Positions 1-5,388 of a stretch of 6,961 nt of DNA are shown piece after piece. Both the position numbers and the translations under genes were made by a program. The notes below the pieces were generated by a model, which was given only the letters and a program-made list of their open reading frames with translations, did not search any database and had not been told where the DNA came from. Origin of the DNA: Planctomycetota bacterium (GTDB lineage Bacteria > Planctomycetota > Planctomycetia > Gemmatales > Gemmataceae); the NCBI GenBank assembly GCA_016200155.1, contig JACQFG010000024.1, positions 1 to 6,961 of the forward strand. Reading direction: 5' to 3'. Position 1 is the first letter of the stretch, and each line of letters starts with the position of its first letter.

Positions 1-591
1 CTCGTCATGCACCCCGGCACGCCAACCGACGGCGATGACAAAGCAGGATTGCAGCGCATCACGTCGGCGCTCGATGAGGTACACGCGCAATGCACCGGTT
101 GCAACGTCAAGGTGTTGCTTGAAACGACGGCCGGCCAGGGCAGGAGCCTCGGCTGGCGGTTCGAGCACCTGGCGGCGATCCTCGACGACGTCAAGGAATC
201 GAAACGCCTCGGCGTCTGTCTTGACACGTGCCACGTCTTTGCCGCGGGTTATTCGCTGTTCCCGGCTGTCGAATACGAGAAGACGATGAGTGAGTTCGAT
301 CGGCTCATCGGCCTGGCGCGGATCAAAGTCTTCCACATGAACGACAGCAAGAAGCCGCTCGGCAGCCGGGTCGATCGGCATGAGCACATTGGCCAGGGAC
401 ATCTCGGCATCGGCCCGTTCCAGCTGCTCGTCAATGACCCGCGCTTTGCGAAAGTGCCGATGATCATGGAGACGCCGAAGGAAGGGCCGAACGACGAGGA
501 CATGGACGTGGTAAATCTTGCCGCGCTGCGGAGCCTGGTCGGCGCAAAAACGGCCCGGGCGGCTCAAGTGGCTGCGCGCCGGCGTCGATAA
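1..591 (+). CDS. nfo: Endonuclease IV (AP endonuclease), 5'-truncated by window edge
   Basis: This is the C-terminal ~196 residues of deoxyribonuclease IV, which cleaves DNA 5' of abasic sites in base excision repair using three metal ions. The family is about 280 residues, so roughly the first third lies outside the window. The frame is open from base 1, and the ATG at 7 is internal. Numbering from that Met, every metal ligand expected in this part of the fold is present: H2 (HPG), E39 (LLETTAGQG), D73 and H76 (LDTCH), H110 (FHMND), D123 and H125 (DRHEH) and E155 (METP). These correspond to E. coli H109, E145, D179, H182, H216, D229, H231 and E261. The HIGQG signature follows at 127. The protein ends in a basic tail (AARRRR-like). 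A hairpin begins 8 bases after the stop. Assignment is firm; the upstream context is not visible. Confidence 0.95.
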   Translation, partial: LVMHPGTPTDGDDKAGLQRITSALDEVHAQCTGCNVKVLLETTAGQGRSLGWRFEHLAAILDDVKESKRLGVCLDTCHVFAAGYSLFPAVEYEKTMSEFDRLIGLARIKVFHMNDSKKPLGSRVDRHEHIGQGHLGIGPFQLLVNDPRFAKVPMIMETPKEGPNDEDMDVVNLAALRSLVGAKTARAAQVAARRRR

Positions 592-599
592 CCAAGGCA

Positions 600-619
600 G
601 GACGGAGCCTGCTCCGTCC
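600..619. repeat. Perfect 8-bp palindrome just downstream of nfo
   Basis: Arms GGACGGAG (600-607) and CTCCGTCC (612-619) are perfect reverse complements around the 4-base loop CCTG. It starts 8 bases after the nfo stop. There is no T-run after it, so it is not a classical intrinsic terminator. It could stabilise the nfo mRNA 3' end or be one copy of a dispersed palindromic repeat. Confidence 0.6.
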
Positions 620-868
620 GCCGCCGGCCAAGGACGAGGCCGACGGGGCCGGTCGAGAGGATGCGCAGCGTGCGTTCAAGGAGGGGAACGGCGCCGCGAA
701 CCCCGACTCTCGACAGGACGCCGCCGACGCCCCCGGTTGGCATCATCCCATCGGCACGCGGTTGCTTCGATCGCTGAAAAAACCCCGAACCGCCAGATTA
801 CCCTCTTCGAGATCTCCCCCAAGACTCGTGCGGTCCCCTGAGCACGCACTGGTGGAAGCAATTGCAAC

Positions 869-906
869 GCCGCCGATACGCAGCCCGCGTCTCGGCGGCT
901 TTTTTT
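869..906 (+). terminator. Strong rho-independent terminator between nfo and eno
   Basis: GCCGCCGA (869-876) pairs perfectly with TCGGCGGC (892-899). After one mismatch the stem continues with four more pairs (878-881 with 887-890), closing a 5-base loop (AGCCC, 882-886). Seven T residues follow immediately (900-906). GC-rich stem plus T-run on the + strand is the standard intrinsic terminator. It separates upstream transcription from eno, which implies that eno has its own promoter in the short stretch that follows. Confidence 0.9.
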
Positions 907-915
907 GTTGGATCA

Positions 916-962
916 TCACAAAATCATGAGTACAAAATCATTTGGTATTCATGATTTTGTGA
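916..962. promoter_or_regulatory. AT-rich inverted repeat with three ACAAAATCAT copies, upstream of eno
   Basis: Arms 916-933 and 945-962 are complementary over 18 bp with one G-T position, around an 11-base spacer. Within this, ACAAAATCAT occurs three times: 918-927 and 932-941 on the + strand and 951-960 on the - strand. As RNA, the right arm can pair with either the first copy (18-bp stem) or the second (10-bp stem, 9-base loop), giving two exclusive hairpins. The element sits between the terminator and the weak Shine-Dalgarno GAAGGG (961-966), with the eno ATG at 976. A weak promoter guess is TTGGAT (908-913), a 17-base spacer, then TACAAA (931-936), which would place the repeat as an operator across the -10. 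It may be a transcription-factor site, a 5' UTR structure or both. Function is inference. Confidence 0.55.
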
Positions 963-975
963 AGGGCTCCTTACC

Positions 976-2256
976 ATGCAACTGCAACGCATCCATGCCC
1001 GCGAGATTCTCGATAGCCGCGGCAATCCGACGCTCGAAGTCGATGTCGTTCTGGCGGATGGCGCCACCGGCCGCGCCGCCGTCCCGTCCGGGGCCAGTAC
1101 CGGCGCTTACGAAGCCTGCGAGCTGCGCGACGGCAACAAGAAACGCTACCTCGGCAAGGGCGTCACCAAGGCGGTCGAGAACGTCAACAAGAAAATCGCG
1201 CCAAAGCTGCTCGGCATGAATGCGACTGGTCAGCTCGCCATCGATCGCGCCATGATCGACCTCGACGGCACGCCGAACAAATCGAAACTCGGCGCGAACG
1301 CGATCCTCGGCGTCTCGCTGGCCGTCGCCCATGCCGCGGCGGCGTCGGTCGGATTGCCGCTCTATCGCTACCTGGGCGGCACCAACGCCAAGGTCCTGCC
1401 GCTGCCGATGATGAACGTGCTCAACGGCGGCAAGCATGCGGACAGCACGGTGGATTTCCAGGAGTTCATGATTCAGCCCGTCGGCGCATCGTCATTCCGC
1501 GAAGGCCTGCGCATGGGGGCGGAGGTCTTCCACAGTCTCAAGAAGGTGCTGCACGATCGCCATCTCAACACCGCCGTCGGCGACGAGGGCGGCTTCGCTC
1601 CCGACCTGAAGTCGGCCGACGAAGCACTCGAGATCCTGACCAAGGCGGTCGAGGCCGCGGGTTACAAGCCGGAGCAGGACATCACCTTCGCGCTCGATCC
1701 GGCCTGCACGGAGTTGTTCGAAGAGGCCAAGAAGAAAGGCAAGGTCGGCTACTGCTTCTTCAAGAGCAAGCCCGACAAGATCGCCAGCAGCGATGAGATG
1801 ATCGATCTATGGAAGGCCCTGTGCAAGAGGTGGCCGATCCGCTCGATCGAGGACGGCCTGGCCGAGGACGACTGGGCCGGCTGGCAGAAGCTGACGCGCG
1901 AACTCGGCGCCAAGATCCAGCTCGTCGGCGATGACCTCTTCGTCACTAACGTCAATCGTCTGCAGGAAGGCATCGACAAGAAGGCCGCCAACGCGATCCT
2001 CATCAAGGTCAACCAGATCGGCACGCTAACCGAGACGCTCGACGCCATCGAACTCGGCCGGCGCAACGGCATCAACTCCGTCATCAGCCATCGCTCGGGT
2101 GAGACGGAGGATGCGACCATTGCCGACATCGCCGTTGCCACCAACGCCGGGCAGATCAAGACCGGCTCGACGAGCCGCACCGACCGCATCGCGAAGTATA
2201 ATCAATTGCTGCGTATCGAAGAAGGCCTGGGCGAACGAGCGCGGTACGGAATTTGA
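976..2256 (+). CDS. eno: Enolase (phosphopyruvate hydratase)
   Basis: Enolase interconverts 2-phosphoglycerate and phosphoenolpyruvate in glycolysis and gluconeogenesis, in the cytoplasm as a Mg-dependent oligomer. The protein has 426 residues against about 432 for E. coli. The N-terminal domain opens with a typical AREILDSRGNPT and carries the SGASTG loop (38-43). The barrel domain shows the whole active site: E163 (QEFM), E204 (GDEGGFAP), Mg ligands D241 (LDPA), E292 (SIEDG) and D319 (VGDDLF), catalytic base K344 (IKVNQIGT), H372-R373-S374 (SHRSGETED) and K395 (IKTGS). All match E. coli positions within a few residues. ATG 976 is the natural start; GAAGGG at 961-966 is a modest ribosome site. 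A terminator and an inverted-repeat element lie just upstream, so it is probably transcribed independently of nfo. Two small membrane-protein genes follow and could be cotranscribed. Confidence 0.98.
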   Translation: MQLQRIHAREILDSRGNPTLEVDVVLADGATGRAAVPSGASTGAYEACELRDGNKKRYLGKGVTKAVENVNKKIAPKLLGMNATGQLAIDRAMIDLDGTPNKSKLGANAILGVSLAVAHAAAASVGLPLYRYLGGTNAKVLPLPMMNVLNGGKHADSTVDFQEFMIQPVGASSFREGLRMGAEVFHSLKKVLHDRHLNTAVGDEGGFAPDLKSADEALEILTKAVEAAGYKPEQDITFALDPACTELFEEAKKKGKVGYCFFKSKPDKIASSDEMIDLWKALCKRWPIRSIEDGLAEDDWAGWQKLTRELGAKIQLVGDDLFVTNVNRLQEGIDKKAANAILIKVNQIGTLTETLDAIELGRRNGINSVISHRSGETEDATIADIAVATNAGQIKTGSTSRTDRIAKYNQLLRIEEGLGERARYGI

Positions 2257-2261
2257 CGTAT

Positions 2262-2275
2262 CGCCGCTTGCGGCG
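2262..2275. repeat. Short GC palindrome after eno
   Basis: CGCCG (2262-2266) and CGGCG (2271-2275) form a 5-bp stem around CTTG, starting 6 bases after the eno stop. There is no T-run beyond it, only a short A-run. Too small to be a good terminator. It is compatible with read-through from eno into the next gene, whose ATG is 50 bases further on. Confidence 0.3.
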
Positions 2276-2325
2276 TAGCAAAACCATCGCGCCGCGCGGG
2301 CGCTAAACGAAGACGGAACAAGGCC

Positions 2326-2574
2326 ATGTGGCAGGACGTCCGCGACTACTGGCTGCCCTGGATGCTGTTCACCGCCTCGCTGCTGGCGGCCGCGGTGTTC
2401 GTGCTGCTGGTGAGCGCCGCGCCGCAGTGCCCTTTTGCCATTCCCGGGATCGAGCTTTTTGCCGACGACCCGGTGGTGCGCCGCTCGTCGATCGCCGCGG
2501 CGATTGGACTGGTCGTTACGGCATTCGTGTTCTTCCGTCCGCGGACCAAAAAGCCATCCGAGCCTGAGGCGTGA
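2326..2574 (+). CDS. Small two-helix membrane protein, unrecognised
   Basis: This 82-residue protein has no family I recognise. Two hydrophobic stretches fit membrane helices: about residues 10-31 (after DVRDYWLPW) and about 54-71. A 20-residue loop between them contains one Cys and an acidic patch. The C-terminus is short, basic and proline-rich (RPRTKKPSEPEA), consistent with a cytoplasmic end. ATG 2326 follows a purine-rich stretch, with AAGG at 2320-2323, only 2 bases from the ATG, so the ribosome site is poor. It lies 69 bases after eno and 33 bases before the next membrane-protein gene on the same strand, so the three may be one transcript. The small size and composition make it less certain than its neighbours, but an even two-helix pattern and the tight downstream spacing favour a real gene. 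Confidence 0.7.
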   Translation: MWQDVRDYWLPWMLFTASLLAAAVFVLLVSAAPQCPFAIPGIELFADDPVVRRSSIAAAIGLVVTAFVFFRPRTKKPSEPEA

Positions 2575-2607
2575 GCGAAGGTGTGTCAGACGGCACGGGA
2601 TTCCACC

Positions 2608-3165
2608 ATGTCCTGGCTCCTCGACAACACGATGACGTTCTCCATCCTGTTCGGCATCATCGCCGCGGCACTGGTGTATGCATGGTATTCGACTCGGCGA
2701 AACGTCTACCTTTATGGCGCCGGCAGCGCGATCGCCCTGATCGTGCTCCTTTGGGCGCTTACCCGTTTGATCGTCACCGACGCCCGGCAACTGGAAGACA
2801 ACGTCCACGCGATGGCCGAGGCGGTCATGGCCGGCAAGACCGACGACCTGTTCAAGCACGTCTCGAAGGACTTCCGCTACCACGAGACGACGCGCGACGA
2901 GCTGAACGCCAGAGCGCGGAAGCAGATCGAGGGCCGCAAGGTCGCCGACATTCGCATCACCAAATTCAAGGTCGAAGAGGTGTCGCGCGAGAAGAAATTC
3001 GCCAGGACGAGCTTCCTGGCGTCCGGTTCGGGCGAAGGCTTTCAGTTTCTCTACCGCGTCGAGACGGACTTCATCCTTGAAGGCGACGCGTGGAAGCTGA
3101 AGACGATGCGGTTCTACAATCCGCTCGTCAATCAGGATCAGGAAATCCGTCTGCCGGGGATATGA
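2608..3165 (+). CDS. Membrane-anchored protein with C-terminal NTF2-like-looking domain
   Basis: This 185-residue protein carries two N-terminal membrane helices (about 10-26 and 33-56), joined by a short loop with R30-R31. By the positive-inside rule, that loop should be cytoplasmic and the ~130-residue C-terminal domain should face outward. The domain starts with an amphipathic helix (ARQLEDNVHAMAEAVMAGKTDDLFKHVSKDF), then a second helix, then alternating strands ending in a FILEGDAWKLKTMRFYNP-type segment. This helix-then-sheet order, with the AGKTDDLFKHVS element, resembles SnoaL/NTF2-like proteins. That is inference from pattern only, with no catalytic residues identified. I prefer ATG 2608 because the SWLLDNTMTF helix begins there; an in-frame GTG at 2581 would add nine unconvincing residues. 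It is the last gene before the convergent palindrome. Confidence 0.8.
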   Translation: MSWLLDNTMTFSILFGIIAAALVYAWYSTRRNVYLYGAGSAIALIVLLWALTRLIVTDARQLEDNVHAMAEAVMAGKTDDLFKHVSKDFRYHETTRDELNARARKQIEGRKVADIRITKFKVEEVSREKKFARTSFLASGSGEGFQFLYRVETDFILEGDAWKLKTMRFYNPLVNQDQEIRLPGI

Positions 3166-3166
3166 G

Positions 3167-3223
3167 CTGAGCCCGAAGCGCAAGCGAGGGATGATTCGTC
3201 CGTCGCTTGCGCTTCAGGCTCAG
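3167..3223. repeat. Long palindrome at the convergent gene junction (surE stop inside)
   Basis: Arms 3167-3187 and 3203-3223 match over 21 bp with a single mismatch (C3174/A3216, which becomes a G-U pair in minus-strand RNA). The 15-base centre can form a further small stem. The core reads CCGAAGCGCAAGCGAGGG on the + strand. It fills the gap between the + strand membrane-protein gene (stop 3163-3165) and the - strand surE (stop 3220-3222). The surE stop codon lies inside the right arm. With no T-run it is not a textbook terminator, but it could end or protect both mRNAs. From memory, sequences of this type recur between planctomycete genes; copy number was not checked. Confidence 0.8.
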
Positions 3224-3987
3224 ATCGTCCACTCCCAGTCCTTCATCTTTTCCAGCATCACGGAGTGCGTCAGGTTGAAGTGCAGCGGCGTCACGGTGAT
3301 GTAGCCTTCGCGCAGGGCGGTTTCGTCGGTGTCGGGGTGCGGGTCGGGGCAGCCGAAGTCGGGGCCGCTCCAGAAGTAGACGCGGCCGCGCGGATCGACA
3401 CGGCGATCGAATTGCTCCTTGTAGGGCGCGACGTTTTGACGCACCACGCGAATGCCGCGGATTGGGCCCTTCTCGAGGCTCGGAATGTTGACGTTGAAGA
3501 GACTGCCGCGGCTCAACGGGTGCCGAACGATCTGTGCGACGACCTTGCCCGCGTACTCGGCGGCTTTTGCGAAATCGAGCGGCTTGGGCTTGGTGTACTG
3601 CAGTGAGACGGCGATGCTGGTGCACTGAAAGAACGCCCCCTCGATTGCGGCGGCGACCGTTCCCGAGTAGAGGACATTGATGCCGGAGTTCGAGCCGGCG
3701 TTCATGCCGCTGACGAGCAGGTCGGGCGGCTCCTTCAGCAGTTCCAGCAAGGCGAGCTTGACGCAATCCGCCGGCCGGCCTTCGACCGCCCAGCCCATCG
3801 GCTTCTGCTCGTCGTCGAGCACCTCCTGCGTGATGAGCGGCGTCAGCAGCGTGATCGAATGCCCGACGGCGCTCTGCTCGCCGACCGGCGCGACGACGGT
3901 GACCTCGCCGAGCTTTTGCAGCTCCTTGCGAATCGCCCGCAGGCCGGGAGCGTAGACGCCGTCGTCGTTGGTCAACAGTATTCGCAT
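3220..3987 (-). CDS. surE: 5'/3'-nucleotidase SurE
   Basis: SurE is a divalent-metal nucleoside monophosphate phosphatase of the cytoplasm, linked to stationary-phase survival and nucleotide salvage. From ATG 3987 the product is 255 residues, the usual family length, and begins with the canonical MRILLTNDDG. Metal ligands are D8, D9, S39 (GEQSAVGHS) and N96 (SGMNAGSN). The GRPADCV (70-76) and YSGTVAAAIEG motifs are also typical, although the usual T of GTPADCV is R71. An ATG four codons earlier (3999) is in frame. I chose 3987 because GGTGA (3997-3993) sits 5 bases before it, while the AAGGG before 3999 is only 2 bases away. It follows uvrC on the same strand after 58 bases that hold a hairpin, so cotranscription is possible. 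Its stop lies in the convergent palindrome. Confidence 0.96.
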   Translation of the reverse strand: MRILLTNDDGVYAPGLRAIRKELQKLGEVTVVAPVGEQSAVGHSITLLTPLITQEVLDDEQKPMGWAVEGRPADCVKLALLELLKEPPDLLVSGMNAGSNSGINVLYSGTVAAAIEGAFFQCTSIAVSLQYTKPKPLDFAKAAEYAGKVVAQIVRHPLSRGSLFNVNIPSLEKGPIRGIRVVRQNVAPYKEQFDRRVDPRGRVYFWSGPDFGCPDPHPDTDETALREGYITVTPLHFNLTHSVMLEKMKDWEWTI

Positions 3988-4003
3988 CACAGTCACCATA
4001 ACC

Positions 4004-4034
4004 CTTCGTTCCCACGCTCCGCGTGGGAACGAGG
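4004..4034. repeat. Palindrome between uvrC and surE (GTTCCCACGC type)
   Basis: CGTTCCCACGC (4007-4017) and GCGTGGGAACG (4021-4031) are perfect reverse complements around the loop TCC. Pairing extends outward to 4004/4034 with one T-G position. It occupies most of the gap between the uvrC stop (4046-4048) and the surE start region, and its left edge contains the AAGGG near the upstream surE ATG. From memory, GTTCCCACGC/GCGTGGGAAC palindromes are dispersed in many unrelated bacteria; this was not checked. It could act as an mRNA processing or attenuation structure between the two genes. Confidence 0.8.
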
Positions 4035-4045
4035 ATAAACCTATC

Positions 4046-5377
4046 TTACTCCTTCAGTTTCTTGCGGCGCAGCAAATGGTGATAATGCTGGGCAAAGCGA
4101 TGGGCCTCGTCGCGCACATATTGCAGCAGCCGCAGCGCCGCCGAGTGTCGGCTGAGCCTCAGCGGTTCCGCGTCGTCGGGGCGATAGATCTCCTCCTCCT
4201 GCTTGGCGAGCGAGATCAGGCAGGGCGGTTCCTTGCCGAGCATCCGAAAGACTTCGAGGGCCGCGTTGAGTTGTCCCTTGCCGCCGTCGATCAGCAGGAT
4301 GTCGGGAAAGACCTGCTCCTCCTCGCCGGGGCGCGGATTGCGGAAACGCCGGGCGATCACCTCGCGGATCGAGGCGAAATCGTCGACGCCTTCGACTGAC
4401 TTGATCTTGTAACGCCGATAGTTCGGCTTGAACGGCAATCCGTCGATGAACGCCACCAGCGACGCGACCATATCGTCGCCGCCCAGATGGGCGATGTCGA
4501 TTCCTTCGATGGTCCGCGGCGTTTCGGCCAGGCCCAACACCTTGCGCAGGCCCACCGAACCCTTGCGCGGCTCGATATGGAACACCTCGGGTTGCACGTC
4601 CTTGTCGACGTCACCGCGCCGTCCCAGGCTCTTGAGGGCGGCGGCCTCATCGCGCAGACGAGCCGCCTTTTCGAAATCGAGCTTCGCACTTGCCTCCTGC
4701 ATGGCGGTTTCGAGTTCGGCGATCAGCTTCGCCTTGTGGCCTTCGAGCACCATGCACAGCCGGCGGATCTGCTTGCGGTACTCGTCGCGCGTCACGCGGA
4801 AGTTGCACGGCGCCGTGCACTGGTGGATGCTGTGCAAGATGCACGGGCGAAACCAGCGCCACTGCGGATTGTCCTGCTTGATGTCGAGGCCACAGGTGCG
4901 AAATTGAAAGACGCGCTGCAGCACCTGGATCGCCGCCCGCAAACTTTTGGCGCTGGTGAACGGGCCGTATAGCCGCACCCCCCGGCTCCGCGGCGTGCGC
5001 GTGAACTCGACGCGCGGATACTCTTCGCGCACGCGGATTTGCAGGTACGGAAACGTCTTGTCGTCCTTGAGTTCGACGTTGAAGCGCGGCTGAATGTCCT
5101 TGACGAGCCGGGCTTCCATCAAGAGGGCATCGACTTCCGAGTCAGCGGGAACGAAGTCAATGTCGGCAATCAGCTTGACAAGGTCGGCGGTGCGCGCTTC
5201 GTCAGCCGCAGCCTTGGTGAAATAATGCGAAGCGCGGTTGCGCAGGTTCTTTGCCTTGCCGACGTAGATGACACGCCCCTCGGCGTCCTTCATCAGATAG
5301 ACGCCCGGCGCCGGCGGGAACTGGCGCGCTTTCTCACCGGGCGGCGTGGGTTCAGGAGTGGGGGCCTGGTCGGACAA
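4046..5377 (-). CDS. uvrC: Excinuclease ABC subunit C, short form without HhH domain
   Basis: UvrC makes the dual incisions flanking a lesion in nucleotide excision repair, acting with UvrA and UvrB. The product is 443 residues; E. coli UvrC has about 610. The N-terminal GIY-YIG nuclease spans about 18-112 (PGVYLMKD, IYVGKAKNLRNR, E88, N100). Four cysteines, C162, C179, C187 and C191, match the cluster-binding set of E. coli UvrC, although the first spacer is 16 residues instead of 11. The UvrB-binding UVR motif is about 217-251. The RNase H-like second nuclease follows: D294 (EGIDIAH), D333, D364 (IDGGKGQ) and H426 (RDEAHRF). The protein ends 17 residues after that His, so the tandem helix-hairpin-helix DNA-binding domain is absent. 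Start TTG 5377 is preceded by GGAGA at 5-base spacing; no suitable ATG exists. It lies 11 bases after the retropepsin-like gene. Confidence 0.95.
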   Translation of the reverse strand: MSDQAPTPEPTPPGEKARQFPPAPGVYLMKDAEGRVIYVGKAKNLRNRASHYFTKAAADEARTADLVKLIADIDFVPADSEVDALLMEARLVKDIQPRFNVELKDDKTFPYLQIRVREEYPRVEFTRTPRSRGVRLYGPFTSAKSLRAAIQVLQRVFQFRTCGLDIKQDNPQWRWFRPCILHSIHQCTAPCNFRVTRDEYRKQIRRLCMVLEGHKAKLIAELETAMQEASAKLDFEKAARLRDEAAALKSLGRRGDVDKDVQPEVFHIEPRKGSVGLRKVLGLAETPRTIEGIDIAHLGGDDMVASLVAFIDGLPFKPNYRRYKIKSVEGVDDFASIREVIARRFRNPRPGEEEQVFPDILLIDGGKGQLNAALEVFRMLGKEPPCLISLAKQEEEIYRPDDAEPLRLSRHSAALRLLQYVRDEAHRFAQHYHHLLRRKKLKE

Positions 5378-5382
5378 GGATG

Positions 5383-5387
5383 TCTCC
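5383..5387 (-). promoter_or_regulatory. Shine-Dalgarno GGAGA deciding the uvrC TTG start
   Basis: Read on the minus strand, GGAGA (5387-5383) is followed by 5 bases and then TTG (5377-5375). The resulting protein starts with a proline-rich lead of about 15 residues before the GIY-YIG domain. A second TTG at 5392 overlaps the stop of the upstream gene (TTGA) but has no comparable ribosome site. Confidence 0.65.
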
Positions 5388-5388
5388 G

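Larger units (their letters stand above)
592..975. other. 384-base nfo-eno intergenic region without a convincing gene
   Basis: No open frame here looks protein-like. The frames that are open give low-complexity Arg/Ala/Pro-rich translations typical of GC-rich noncoding DNA. What can be seen is a hairpin at 600-619, an unstructured-looking stretch of about 250 bases, an intrinsic terminator at 869-906 and an AT-rich inverted-repeat element at 916-962. The terminator lies almost 280 bases after the nfo stop, so either nfo has a long 3' UTR or a short transcript of its own ends here. No known RNA family was recognised. Confidence 0.6.

Noticed and set aside
518..867. Open frames on both strands in the nfo-eno gap
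   Set aside because: Low-complexity Arg-rich translations, overlap with nfo or the terminator arm, and no ribosome site.
916..962. Reading the inverted repeat before eno as a second terminator
   Set aside because: The stem is AT-rich and is followed by GAAGGG rather than a T-run, and it lies inside the eno ribosome-binding leader.
949..1437. 162-codon minus-strand frame opposite the eno start
   Set aside because: Antisense to fully conserved enolase sequence; no recognisable protein features.
2026..3183. 385-codon minus-strand open frame across the eno end and the two membrane-protein genes
   Set aside because: It is antisense to genes with clear protein features. Long antisense frames are common in GC-rich DNA, and its translation has no domain or membrane pattern.
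3988..3999. Upstream in-frame ATG of surE
   Set aside because: AAGGG is only 2 bases from it, whereas the next ATG has GGTGA at 5 bases and gives the canonical MRILLTNDDG start.
3128..4015. 295-codon minus-strand frame overlapping surE
   Set aside because: It is a shifted frame of surE giving an Arg/Ala-rich translation; SurE motifs are in the other frame.
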